Positions 34,728 through 43,407 of a stretch of 64,000 nucleotides of DNA are shown one piece after another (within the stretch, counting starts at the first letter, position 1; the number at the start of each line of letters is the position of its first letter). The DNA lies in the NCBI RefSeq assembly GCF_016698665.1, contig NZ_CP068046.1:1612001-1676000 (forward strand), in the 5' to 3' direction. Below the pieces are notes generated by a model. It worked only from the letters and a program-made list of their open reading frames with translations, was not told the origin of the DNA and did no database searches. Made by a program: the position numbers and the translations under genes. Source of the DNA: Devosia rhizoryzae (GTDB taxonomy: Bacteria; Pseudomonadota; Alphaproteobacteria; Rhizobiales; Devosiaceae).

Positions 34728-36203
34728 TTACTTGAATTCCTTGGCGGCCTTGAAGGTGACCTTGTAGGCGTTTTCGGTGTTCGCTTCGCCGCGCAGCGAC
34801 GAAGTGAAGTTGCCACCCGGAGCCCAAGCGAGTTCGGCAGCAGCATAGCCGACCGAGTCGTTGAGGAAGCCAGGAGCATTAGCAGCCGGGGTACCGGTCG
34901 GAACACCAGCGGTCGAAGCACGAGTGTTGTTGGCAATGGCCGAACCGAAGTAGCCACCGAGTTCACCGGTAACCTTGATGGTTTCGGTCACAGCAGCGAC
35001 GAGCTGAACAGCAACCTGCGTGGTGTCTTCATCGAGAAGATCATCACGGAAGTAACGAGCGCCGAGGTTCAGCGAAACACCTTCAGTGACAGCGAAGCCA
35101 ACCTGACCGCCGAAGCCATAGTCGGTGTAGTCGACAGCCGAGTAGCGGTCGACATTTGCAACTTCAGCCGAAGCCGACAGCGTGAACAGGTCAAACGAAC
35201 CTTCAGCCGAGATCAGAGCGTTCAGGACGTTCTGGTTGTCGGTGAGATCTGCCGTGCGCTGGCTGTTGAACTTGAAGTTGTCCCAGTAGGCAACAGCAGC
35301 GCGGATCTTGAAGGCGTCGAACGAACCGGTTGCGCCAGCGTGCACAAACCAGGATTCAACTGTACCATCGAGAATGCCGAGGGCAGCGCCGGTGACGTGA
35401 GCAGTTACGCCTTCGCCAGCATACGAGACAACACCAACGAGCGAACCATGGGTATAGGGCGCATTGGAAGCGAGATCGCCACCAGTGAGACGGTCGTAGT
35501 CGCTGTTACCGTTAAGGTTTTCGACAGCAACGCCAACCTTGAAACCGTCGGCAACTTCCGAAACAACCTGGATAACGTGACCACCGAGATAGGTGGTGTC
35601 GCCATCAATGCCAACGCCCTTGCCGTCGATGGCATCGGAATTGAACAGACCAAGGAACGAGTTGAACGGAGCATCGTCGCCCAAGTCGGCAATCGAAGCC
35701 TTCTTACCGGCCATGATGGTGGTGGTGTCACCAACCTGAACGAACGCCTGATCAATGATCACGCCGCCAGTGTCGTCACCATCCAGACCAGCGTCATTGG
35801 TCAGACCAGTGGAAGCCAAACCGGAGAAACGCGTCTGATCGATTTCCTTGAGTCGGATGGTTGCGCTTGCACGACCGAAATCGCTCGAAGCGGTGCCAAC
35901 AGCCTGCAGCCAGGCTTCAACCTTGGAAGACCAATCCGGACCAGCTTCACCAACCGGAACCACACGATTGCCGTCGAAGGTACGAGCAACAGCAGCTTCG
36001 GTGCGGTAGTCGCCCCAGACGAATTCATACGACACGCCGCCGGTGATCTGCAGGCAGTTGTCGGAGGACGAAAGGGTCAGGCCCGAGATGCCGAGCGAGT
36101 CGCAAACGTCGAGCGAAGTCAGAACGCCGAGATCGGCAGCGTAGCCAGCGGTCGAGAGACCGGCAGCGGCGACAGAACCAAGGATAAGGCTCTTGAGTTT
36201 CAT
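34728..36203 (-). CDS. Outer membrane porin (Porin_2 type)
   Basis: The 491-residue trimeric-type porin opens with a signal peptide (MKLKSLILGSVAAAGLSTAG, cleaved near AGYAA). The mature start has VCDSLGISGLTLSSSDNCLQ, the two-cysteine pattern of rhizobial porins, then ITGGVSYEFVWGDYR; alternating beta-strands continue to the end, rich in Tyr, Val and Gly. It terminates in AAKEFK rather than with a final aromatic residue. ATG 36203 has GGAGG at good spacing. It diffuses small solutes through the outer membrane. High-copy expression is suggested by the strong terminator and ribosome site. Confidence 0.9.
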   Translation of the reverse strand: MKLKSLILGSVAAAGLSTAGYAADLGVLTSLDVCDSLGISGLTLSSSDNCLQITGGVSYEFVWGDYRTEAAVARTFDGNRVVPVGEAGPDWSSKVEAWLQAVGTASSDFGRASATIRLKEIDQTRFSGLASTGLTNDAGLDGDDTGGVIIDQAFVQVGDTTTIMAGKKASIADLGDDAPFNSFLGLFNSDAIDGKGVGIDGDTTYLGGHVIQVVSEVADGFKVGVAVENLNGNSDYDRLTGGDLASNAPYTHGSLVGVVSYAGEGVTAHVTGAALGILDGTVESWFVHAGATGSFDAFKIRAAVAYWDNFKFNSQRTADLTDNQNVLNALISAEGSFDLFTLSASAEVANVDRYSAVDYTDYGFGGQVGFAVTEGVSLNLGARYFRDDLLDEDTTQVAVQLVAAVTETIKVTGELGGYFGSAIANNTRASTAGVPTGTPAANAPGFLNDSVGYAAAELAWAPGGNFTSSLRGEANTENAYKVTFKAAKEFK

Positions 36204-36582
36204 TAGGTGACCTCCAAAGTCAGTCATTTTTGCGCCGGTTACCCAGCAGTTTGTCGAAACGCGACCACACTATCGTGGTGCAGTGTGTTGCCGTCGCGTT
36301 GCGACCGACAAACGATCCCATGCATGGATTCGCAAGACCCACTCTACGCATGGAAAACTTGGACGCAATCGCGGCAATGCTGTTTTGGGCCCGTCACAAT
36401 CTCCTTGCGGAGCGCTTGTTGCAGATTCAGCACACAGATCGTAACCTCCTGTTAAGAAGCTTGAACAAAGCGCTAAAGCCAAGTGCTTCCAAGCTTTCGG
36501 AACAAGCGAAAAGCTGTCTCGCAGCATCGTGTCTTCATGGCGGAGATGTGGTTTTATTGCGGGCGTGGACTACGGCCGGCCG
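36204..36582. other. Gene-poor gap upstream of the porin gene
   Basis: About 380 bp with lower GC than its surroundings, between the porin start and the convergent end of nagA. It should hold the porin promoter and a long 5' leader. I see no clear hairpin, operator or coding frame. Confidence 0.6.
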
Positions 36583-37740
36583 CTAGCGCCAGACTTTCTC
36601 ACCGGCGATCCAGGTCTCTTTGACGCTACAGCTTTCATCCAGGTGCACGAAACTGGCCAAGGCCGAACTGCGCAGATGTCCGTAGGTGCTGTCGATCCCC
36701 AAAGCTTCTGCCGGGTAGAGCGATGCCATCCTGAAAGCTTCGTCGGGCGCGAGGCCAACGACATCGATCATGAAGTTGACCGCATCGATCATGTCGAGGT
36801 CGGCGCCGGCCAGTGTCCCGTCCGCAAGCCGCAACGCTCCGTGGGCGCGGGTGATCGTGCGGCCATTGAGTTCAAAGCTCGTCAGATCGGTGCCGGTCTG
36901 CGACATGGCGTCGGTTACGAGGAAAATCTTGGCCTTGCCCTGCTTGGCTCGCAGCGCGGCAGCGATCGTAGCGGCATGAACATGAATGCCGTCGGCGATG
37001 AGGCCCGCAGAGACAGTTTCGCGCCCGAGCACCGCGCCGACGATGCCGGGTTCGCGATTGCCCAGTTGGCTCATGGCATTGAAGAGGTGCGTCGCAATGG
37101 AGGCGCCAGCGTCGAATGCGAGGTTGGCGGTCCTGAAGTCAGCGTCGGAATGGCCGATGCTGACTACCGCTCCTGCTGCAACCAGTGCGCGGATTTGATC
37201 GGGACCGACTGTTTCGGCGGCAATGGTGCAAAGAAGGTTCGGCAAGGCCGAAGCGGCCGCCTGTAGACGCTGCAGGTCAGTTTCGTCCATCGGGCGGATC
37301 AGCGCCGGATCGTGCGTCCCTTTTCGCGCCAGCGACAGGTGCGGGCCTTCGAGGTGAAGACCGATAAAGCCGGGCACCTGCGCTTCGGCCGCTGCGATGC
37401 CGGCGGCGATGGCTGCGTCGTTGATGGCGGGCGTATCGGTGATCAGCGTCGGCAACAGCGCCGTGGTGCCGAACTGGGCGTGCGCGGCGCAGATGGTGCG
37501 GATGCTTTCAAGCGTCGGCGCGTTGTTGAACAGGACGCCCCCGCCCCCATTGACCTGAAGATCGATGAAACCGGGAACCACCATGCCACCATCGAGCATC
37601 ACGATTTTGGCGCCGGTAGGAACAGCGTCCATCGCGACGATTGCCGCCACGTGGCCCATTTCCACAAGCAGCGCGGCGTTGTCATGCCAATCCCAGCCGT
37701 CGAAGATCCGGGCTCCGGCGATCGCCAGAAGGTCGCTCAT
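36583..37740 (-). CDS. nagA: N-acetylglucosamine-6-phosphate deacetylase
   Basis: NagA deacetylates GlcNAc-6-P. The 385 residues carry VVPGFIDLQVNGGGGVLFNN, FIGLHLEGPHLSLARKGTHD (metal Glu), VVSIGHSDADF, ATHLFNAMSQLGNREPGIVG and KIFLVTDAMSQTG, matching the amidohydrolase NagA pattern with catalytic Asp. It is the third cistron of nagQ-nagB-nagA; its ATG overlaps the SIS gene's stop (ATGA). Cytoplasmic. Confidence 0.96.
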   Translation of the reverse strand: MSDLLAIAGARIFDGWDWHDNAALLVEMGHVAAIVAMDAVPTGAKIVMLDGGMVVPGFIDLQVNGGGGVLFNNAPTLESIRTICAAHAQFGTTALLPTLITDTPAINDAAIAAGIAAAEAQVPGFIGLHLEGPHLSLARKGTHDPALIRPMDETDLQRLQAAASALPNLLCTIAAETVGPDQIRALVAAGAVVSIGHSDADFRTANLAFDAGASIATHLFNAMSQLGNREPGIVGAVLGRETVSAGLIADGIHVHAATIAAALRAKQGKAKIFLVTDAMSQTGTDLTSFELNGRTITRAHGALRLADGTLAGADLDMIDAVNFMIDVVGLAPDEAFRMASLYPAEALGIDSTYGHLRSSALASFVHLDESCSVKETWIAGEKVWR

Positions 37741-38765
37741 ACCGTTTCCGTCACCTTGCGCAGCATGGGCGGCTGGTCGGGGTTGAGACCGCGATGGCGC
37801 GCCAGCGCTTCCACAAAGCCGTAAAAGGAAACGATCAGCGACAGCGGATCGGTGATCGGATGGCCCGTCGCCGCAAAGGGCAGGCGTGATGCCGGACCTG
37901 GACGGTCGCTGGTGAGGAAGGCACGGGCGCCTTGCCCGGCCAGCTTGTGTGCCATGTCGGCAACCGATGCCTCTGCGGCATCACGAGCCGCGAGGCCGAG
38001 CACCGGGTAGCCGGGGGTGACGATGGACACCGGCCCATGCATCACTTCGGCGGCGCTATAGGACTCGCCCTGGATGCCGCAGGTTTCCTTGAACTTGAGG
38101 GCGGCTTCATTGGCGATGGCGAAGCCCGGACCGCGGCCCAGCACGTAAAGTGCCGAATGCCCGTCTAGTGCTCCGATCATTTCCGACCAGTCGCAAGCAA
38201 CGGCTTGAGCGAGGCTTTCAGGCAGCGCATCGACAGCGGCCTTGAGCTCAGCGTCATTGCTCCAGCGCGCCAGAAGCGCCAGCCCGGCGACAACCGAAGC
38301 GACAAAGGTCTTGGTGGCGGCAACGCTTTTTTCAACACCGGCGTGGAGGTCGACGGTGAAGTCGCTGGCATCAGCCAGAGGCGATCCAGGCGTGTTGGTG
38401 ATGGCGATGGTTGTGGCGCCGGAGCGCTTAGCCGATTGCGCCATGCCGACGATGTCGGGGCTCTTTCCCGATTGCGACACGGCAATGGCGACGGTGCGAT
38501 CCAGCTTGAGGTCACGCCCATAAATCGAGGCGATCGATGGTCCAACCGAAGCGACCGGCAGCCCCAGCTTCAGCTCGATGGCATATTTGAGATAGGCCGA
38601 CGCATGATCGGAGGAGCCGCGCGCCACAGTGACCACCAATGCAGGGTCCTCGCGACGAAGCCGTGCCGCTGCCTCGTCCAGCATGGGTGCGGAGGCTTGA
38701 AGGAAGGTCGCGACCACGCCGGGGATCTGGTCTACTTCCTGGCGCATGAAGGTGGTGTCGGTCAC
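37737..38765 (-). CDS. SIS-domain glucosamine-6-phosphate deaminase (NagB-II/AgaS type)
   Basis: The 342 residues hold two SIS domains without the GlmS glutaminase part: VVTVARGSSDHASAYLKYAI, IAVSQSGKSPDIVGMAQSAK and a later YVLGRGPGFAIANEAALKFK, with ETCGIQGESYSAAEVMHGPV. Such proteins replace classic NagB in several proteobacteria, turning GlcN-6-P into fructose-6-P and ammonia. It overlaps nagQ and nagA by four bases each, so the order nagQ-nagB-nagA forms one tightly coupled unit. A role in phosphosugar isomerisation is sure; deaminase is inferred from context. Confidence 0.88.
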   Translation of the reverse strand: MTDTTFMRQEVDQIPGVVATFLQASAPMLDEAAARLRREDPALVVTVARGSSDHASAYLKYAIELKLGLPVASVGPSIASIYGRDLKLDRTVAIAVSQSGKSPDIVGMAQSAKRSGATTIAITNTPGSPLADASDFTVDLHAGVEKSVAATKTFVASVVAGLALLARWSNDAELKAAVDALPESLAQAVACDWSEMIGALDGHSALYVLGRGPGFAIANEAALKFKETCGIQGESYSAAEVMHGPVSIVTPGYPVLGLAARDAAEASVADMAHKLAGQGARAFLTSDRPGPASRLPFAATGHPITDPLSLIVSFYGFVEALARHRGLNPDQPPMLRKVTETV

Positions 38766-39544
38766 GGCTTGGCGGCTCCGTTCGTGACGTCGCCCAAGCG
38801 CAGCTCGGCGACGAAATCATAAGTATCGCCCCGATAAATGGAGCGGGTGAATTCGATGACGCGGCCACTCGGAAGGTAGGAAACGCGCTCGATGTGAAGG
38901 CCGGCCGAGCCGGTCGCCACCTGCAAGAGATGCGCATCGTCCTCGCCGATATTGGCGGCGCGGATGCGCTGGATGGCGCGCACCGGTCGAGAGCCGAAGC
39001 GTTCCAGGTATTTGTAGAGCGAGGGGCCGATGGTCGCGGGCTCGGGAAGGACTGTGGCCGAAAGGCTGGCCCGCTCGATGGCGAGCGGCATGTCGCCGGT
39101 CAAGCGCAGGCGTGAAACGCGTGCCACCTGTTCGCCGGCGCCGAGCCCAAGGATCATGGTTTCCTCGGGCGACGGCACATAAAGGCCGCGGTCGAGCCAT
39201 TCGGCACGCACCGCCATCCCGCGACGGGCCATGTCTTCGGTGAAGGAGGTCAGCTGCGACAAGGACTGTTCGACGCGCTGCGTCTGAGGAGCGACAAAAG
39301 TCCCCGAGCCGTGCCGCTGCACCAGTATCCCATCCTGCACCAGATGTTGCACGGCCTTGCGGACGGTTACCCGGGAGACATCGGCGCGAATGGCCAGGTC
39401 ACGCTCGGAAGGAAGGGCGTCACCGGGGTTGATCGTGCCGCGCCTTATGGCATCTTCTATCCAGCGTTTGAGCTGGAGATAAAGCGGTCCGCCAACGGGT
39501 AAGACAACGGGGCCATCGCCGAAAATCCCGCCGATTTGCTCCAC
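38762..39544 (-). CDS. nagQ: GntR/HutC-family repressor of amino-sugar genes (NagQ-like)
   Basis: The 260 residues start with a winged-helix domain (LYLQLKRWIEDAIRRGTINP, LPSERDLAIRADVSRVTVRK, VQRHGSGTFVA) and end in a UTRA effector domain that binds phosphosugars (LSQLTSFTEDMARRGM; YDFVAEL). GTG 39544 was chosen because GGGGGAGG lies just upstream at six-base spacing; the TTG at 39559 has none. The intergenic region upstream carries two TGGTATT-n4-TGGyATT boxes, the pattern reported for NagQ. It probably represses this operon and the divergent murQ-like gene until GlcNAc-6-P or GlcN-6-P rises. Confidence 0.88.
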   Translation of the reverse strand: MEQIGGIFGDGPVVLPVGGPLYLQLKRWIEDAIRRGTINPGDALPSERDLAIRADVSRVTVRKAVQHLVQDGILVQRHGSGTFVAPQTQRVEQSLSQLTSFTEDMARRGMAVRAEWLDRGLYVPSPEETMILGLGAGEQVARVSRLRLTGDMPLAIERASLSATVLPEPATIGPSLYKYLERFGSRPVRAIQRIRAANIGEDDAHLLQVATGSAGLHIERVSYLPSGRVIEFTRSIYRGDTYDFVAELRLGDVTNGAAKP

Positions 39545-39588
39545 GTTGGCCTCCCCCAAGGATCACGGCTAACCCGTTCTGGGCGTAT

Positions 39589-39606
39589 AATACCAATAAA
39601 ATACCA
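39589..39606. promoter_or_regulatory. NagQ-type operator, left box
   Basis: AATACCA-n4-AATACCA, which is TGGTATT-n4-TGGTATT on the other strand: two identical heptamers 11 bp apart, 45-62 bp before the nagQ GTG. This matches the direct-repeat box I recall for NagQ in Xanthomonas and Caulobacter. Confidence 0.75.
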
Positions 39607-39698
39607 TTCACCAAGCCCCTTCCCGTATTTTGACGAGAAGCTTGTTGGCAGCTGCATTTGTGGCCTCACTTTCAAGCGTCCCTCTACCGGTGGACAAG

Positions 39699-39716
39699 TG
39701 GTATTTTTTTGGCATT
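39699..39716. promoter_or_regulatory. NagQ-type operator, right box
   Basis: TGGTATT-n4-TGGCATT, 11-bp period, 23 bp before the murQ-like ATG and in the opposite orientation to the left box. It probably overlaps the murQ promoter. Confidence 0.75.
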
Positions 39717-39738
39717 ATCGACGGTCGACGGAGGGATC

Positions 39739-40638
39739 ATGACCAACAAGCAGACCGAACAGTTCCACGCCCAGGCTCAAGGTCTTGATCTGCGGCCTGC
39801 CACCGAAATCCTGCAGTTGCTTGCGGCGGGTCAGGTGGCTGCTTCTGCCTCGGTGGAAGCGGCGATTCCGCAGATCGCACGCGCAGCCAATACCGCTGCC
39901 CAGACCGTCCGAGAAGGCGGAAGACTGATTTACGCCGCAGCAGGCAGTTCAGGACTGATGGCCTTGGCCGATGCGCTGGAACTGCCTGGCACCTATGGCA
40001 TCGAGCGCCGCCAAGTCGTGGTGCTGCTGGCCGGTGGCACGGAGGCGCTGCAAGACTTGCGCGGCGGTCCCGAGGACGATGGGGAAGCAGCCGCCGCAGC
40101 GGTCAAGGCGCTGCGGCCCGGTCCAAAGGATACCCTAATCGCGCTCACCGCTAGCGGTCACACCCCCTACCCGGTCGCAGCGGCAAAAGCGGCGCAGGCT
40201 GCCGGTGCCAGAACGATCGGTTTTGCCAACAATGCCGGCGCCATCCTCTTCGACCATGTGGATGTCGCGGTGTGCTTGCCTACTCCACCAGAGGTCATTG
40301 CCGGTTCGACCCGGATGGGTGCCGGCACAGCGCAAAAGATTGCGCTCAACATGCTATCGACGCTGATGGCGATCGAGCTTGGCCATGTTCATGACGGCAT
40401 GATGGTCAATGTGATCGCCGACAATGAGAAGCTACGCGGCAGGGCTCGTGGCATCGTCATGGCCGCGGCGCAGGTAGATGACGCTACGGCGGCCAAGGCG
40501 CTCGAGACGAGCCAGGGCGCGGTCAAGCCGGCGATCCTGATTGCCGCCGGCGCCTCCCCAAAGCAAGCTAGTCAGCTTCTTTCGATGCATGGCGACATGT
40601 TGCGGCCGGCCTTGGCTGAGCTCGCAAAAAGCCTTTAG
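39739..40638 (+). CDS. murQ: N-acetylmuramic acid 6-phosphate etherase-like protein
   Basis: MurQ turns MurNAc-6-P into GlcNAc-6-P and lactate in cell-wall recycling. The 299 residues hold one SIS domain: RLIYAAAGSSGLMALADALE, the GGPEDDGEAA stretch, IALTASGHTPYPV and PPEVIAGSTRMGAGTAQKIA followed by LNMLST, close to MurQ. The N-terminus lacks the usual TTEQRN motif (reads MTNKQTEQFHAQ) and the usual GTSGR reads GSSGL, so a related N-acetylamino-sugar phosphate lyase remains possible. ATG 39739 has GGAGGG. It is divergent from the nag operon under shared boxes, supplying GlcNAc-6-P to nagA. Confidence 0.83.
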   Translation: MTNKQTEQFHAQAQGLDLRPATEILQLLAAGQVAASASVEAAIPQIARAANTAAQTVREGGRLIYAAAGSSGLMALADALELPGTYGIERRQVVVLLAGGTEALQDLRGGPEDDGEAAAAAVKALRPGPKDTLIALTASGHTPYPVAAAKAAQAAGARTIGFANNAGAILFDHVDVAVCLPTPPEVIAGSTRMGAGTAQKIALNMLSTLMAIELGHVHDGMMVNVIADNEKLRGRARGIVMAAAQVDDATAAKALETSQGAVKPAILIAAGASPKQASQLLSMHGDMLRPALAELAKSL

Positions 40639-43082
40639 GCCGAGCGCCGCATCCCATCCCAGTCGATCACCCCGGGACGGCCGAGCAGAAAGCCCTGCGC
40701 CTCGGTGCAGCCTTCGGCGCGGAGCACATCGAGCTGCGCAGATGTTTCAACGCCTTCCGCCAGCACGGGAACCGAGAGACTCTTGCCCAGCGCCAGGATG
40801 GCCCGGATGATGGCCTTGGCCTGCTCGTCATGCTCCACTTCAGGCATGAATGAGCGGTCGAGCTTGATCTTGTCGAAGGGAAAAGACCGCAGCGTGTCGA
40901 GCGAAGAATAGCCGGTGCCGAAGTCGTCGATAGCGATGGAAACGCCCAGCGCCTTGATGTTGCTCAGCACGGCCAAGGCCCGCTTGCGATCCGCGATGAT
41001 CGCGGTTTCGGTCACTTCGAGCTCAAGCCGGTGTGGTGCCAATCCGGTCTGATCGAGAACGTGCTTTACCATGTCCACAAGTTCGAATTGCGCCAGCTGC
41101 AAGCCTGAAACGTTGACGGCGATCTTGTGCGGCTCGGGCCACGCGGCAGCCTCGCGGCAGGCGGCGGAGAGAACCCAGGCGCCGATGGCTCCAATTGCCC
41201 CGCATTCTTCAGCGATCGGGATGAAATCGGCCGGCGACATCGGGCCGTGGCCGGGCCGGTTCCAGCGCAACAACACTTCATAGCCAGTCGTCCGCCCGGT
41301 GGTGACGGATTTTTGCACCTGGTAGGCGAGGTGAAAGCCCTCGGTTTCGATCGCGGTCCACAGGTCCTTGGCGACCGCGCGGCGCTCGCGTGCCGCCTCG
41401 TCCATTTCCTGCTCGTAGTAGCAGATGCGCTGGTCGAGTTCAGCCTTGGCGCGGTAAAGCGCGAGGTCGGCGTTGTTGAGAAGTTTCGAGCGGTCGCGGC
41501 CGTCATCGGGATAGATGGCGACGCCGATGCTGCCGCCCACCATCAGCATGCTTTCGCCATATCGAACGCGACCGTTCACAGCCTGATCGAGGCGGTCGAG
41601 GAAGTCGCGCAGGGCCGCCATGGTGGTGAAGGGTTTGACGGCAGCGAACTCGTCGCCGCCGAGGCGTGCAACCATTTCGCCGTCTTTCAATCCGCCATTG
41701 ATCTGGTCCGCCAGCGCCCGCAGCACCTGGTCGCCTGCTGCGTGACCGAAACTGTCGTTGATGTCCTTGAACCGATCGAGATCGAGCGCCACCACGGCCA
41801 GCTTATCCCCGCTGGCCAGTGCAGCCTCCAGCGCTCCGTCGAGCACCTGATTGTATCGGGCGCGATTGGGCAGTCCGGTCAGCGAGTCATGATGGGCCAT
41901 ATGAGCGATGGCCGCGGCATCGCGCCGGCTCGCCGAAATGTCCTCGACGGTCGCGATCCATGCGCCGCGCCCTGCCTTGTTGCTGCGGACGCGGTAGGCG
42001 CGGCCATCGGACAATTGCTGGACGATGTCGCCACCGACCTGCTCCGACATCAAAGCATAGCTCGCCGCGATCTCTTCGGCCTTGGCCTTGGCGGCCACCG
42101 CGTCCATGCCACGCGCTTCAAGAGACCGGCACAACAGAGCGTCAAGCCGTTCGCCGACGGCATTGGTGCTCTTGGGCAGGTCGAGCAGTTCCAGCAAGCG
42201 CGTGTTGTGGAGCAAGAGCGTGCCTTCGCTATCAAACAGCGCCAGCCCCTGCCCCATATGGGTCAGCGCCAGGCTCAGCCGGTCATTGACCTCGGCCAGC
42301 CGCTGCGCATCAGCCGCCTGCCGGACAGCTTCGCGCATGGTGTGACGCCGGTCGACCTCGTCGAGCAAAAGGCTCCCGAACGCTGCGGCCAGGACCATCA
42401 GCGAAGTCAAGGCGATGACGAGCGACAGCAGGCCGGAATTCATTTCGCTGGCGCCGGCCAAGGCGGTACAGGCGGAAAAATCGGCAGCCGCCATGGCCGT
42501 GAAGTGCATGGCGCAAATGGCGGCAGTCAAAAGGCCTGCGCCCGCGAGGCTACGGCGGGCATTGCCATCGAAACCGACGACTACGGCTGCGCTCGCCAGG
42601 ACGATGCCGGCGAGGATCGACACCGTGACGGCGCCCGACTGCCAAGCGATCTCGCCCTCAAGCAGCAGCGCCGCCATGCCGGTATAGTGCATTACCGAGA
42701 TGCCGACGCCGATCGTGGCGCCGCCGAGGATGCGGTCGAAGCGATTGGTGCCGTGAACCGCCATGGCAATGCCGCCGCCGCACAGCAGAACGGAAATGGC
42801 CAGCGACAGGGTCGTGAGACCCATGTCGAAGCCAAAGTGAAAGCCGGGCTGAAAGGCGAGCACCGCAACAAAATGCGTTGCCCAGATGCCGATGCCGACC
42901 GATAGGGCGGAAACGACGTTCCACACCACCTTCATCTTGCCGGTCGCTCGCTTGGCGTGGCGCATCAGGCTGATGCAGGCATAGGACGAAACGAGGCACA
43001 CCACCGCCGCCAGCAGCACCAGACGGAAATCATGTCCCGTAAAGAAAAAGTCCAGCACTCTACCACCTGCCCGCTTCAGCAA
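40635..43082 (-). CDS. MHYT-PAS-GGDEF-EAL cyclic-di-GMP protein
   Basis: The 815-residue sensor has an N-terminal MHYT membrane domain of about seven helices with three motifs (IGIWATHFVAVLAF, VMHYTGMAAL, CAMHFTAMAA), possibly sensing O2, CO or NO through copper. A PAS-like region (about 265-385) follows, then GGDEF (MVARLGGDEFAAVKPF, intact) and EAL with ELEVTETAI, IAIDDFGTGYSSLDTLRSFP and FDKIKLDRSFM. The EAL tripeptide reads EVL in YEVLLRW; the catalytic Glu remains. Thus both synthesis and breakdown of c-di-GMP are possible. TTG 43082 was chosen because GGAGG lies five bases upstream. Its stop overlaps that of the convergent murQ-like gene. Confidence 0.93.
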   Translation of the reverse strand: MLKRAGGRVLDFFFTGHDFRLVLLAAVVCLVSSYACISLMRHAKRATGKMKVVWNVVSALSVGIGIWATHFVAVLAFQPGFHFGFDMGLTTLSLAISVLLCGGGIAMAVHGTNRFDRILGGATIGVGISVMHYTGMAALLLEGEIAWQSGAVTVSILAGIVLASAAVVVGFDGNARRSLAGAGLLTAAICAMHFTAMAAADFSACTALAGASEMNSGLLSLVIALTSLMVLAAAFGSLLLDEVDRRHTMREAVRQAADAQRLAEVNDRLSLALTHMGQGLALFDSEGTLLLHNTRLLELLDLPKSTNAVGERLDALLCRSLEARGMDAVAAKAKAEEIAASYALMSEQVGGDIVQQLSDGRAYRVRSNKAGRGAWIATVEDISASRRDAAAIAHMAHHDSLTGLPNRARYNQVLDGALEAALASGDKLAVVALDLDRFKDINDSFGHAAGDQVLRALADQINGGLKDGEMVARLGGDEFAAVKPFTTMAALRDFLDRLDQAVNGRVRYGESMLMVGGSIGVAIYPDDGRDRSKLLNNADLALYRAKAELDQRICYYEQEMDEAARERRAVAKDLWTAIETEGFHLAYQVQKSVTTGRTTGYEVLLRWNRPGHGPMSPADFIPIAEECGAIGAIGAWVLSAACREAAAWPEPHKIAVNVSGLQLAQFELVDMVKHVLDQTGLAPHRLELEVTETAIIADRKRALAVLSNIKALGVSIAIDDFGTGYSSLDTLRSFPFDKIKLDRSFMPEVEHDEQAKAIIRAILALGKSLSVPVLAEGVETSAQLDVLRAEGCTEAQGFLLGRPGVIDWDGMRRSA

Positions 43083-43332
43083 TCAGACCTCCGCAGTGGT
43101 ATGGAGATCACCTTACAGGAAAGTTACGGAGCGGATCTCTGCAGCCGCTCGGCCCGAACACCTTCTGCCATGCTTAAAAGTTTATCTTTGTAGAGGCGCC
43201 GAAAACAGGTGAACGGCAAGACGCGCGGCGCTACGTGAGCTGAAAAGTGTCAGATCCATTGCATTGAGTACTGCGCAACTTTGTCGTCTTTCGAGAATCC
43301 GCAGGCGCCAGGCTCACTTATGGCCCCACCTG

Positions 43333-43360
43333 AAACAGAAATCCCCGCTCTCGCGGGGAT
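43333..43360 (-). terminator. Rho-independent terminator after the hydrolase-NTF2 gene
   Basis: On the minus strand ATCCCCGC-GAGA-GCGGGGAT is followed by TTCTGTTTC. The rest of the 43083-43407 gap shows nothing else definite. Confidence 0.8.
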
Positions 43361-43407
43361 GACCTTCGTGGATCAGAGATGTGCAGACCTAAGTCCGCAT
43401 CTTGCAA

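Noticed and set aside
35340-36206. 288-codon plus-strand frame opposite the porin
   Set aside because: Antisense shadow of the porin; no ribosome site or recognisable domain.
36230-36586. 118-codon plus-strand frame in the porin upstream gap
   Set aside because: No ribosome site, no recognisable domain, and it covers the likely porin promoter region.
41127-42905. 592-codon plus-strand frame opposite the GGDEF-EAL gene
   Set aside because: Low-complexity, charged antisense translation of a clearly real gene.
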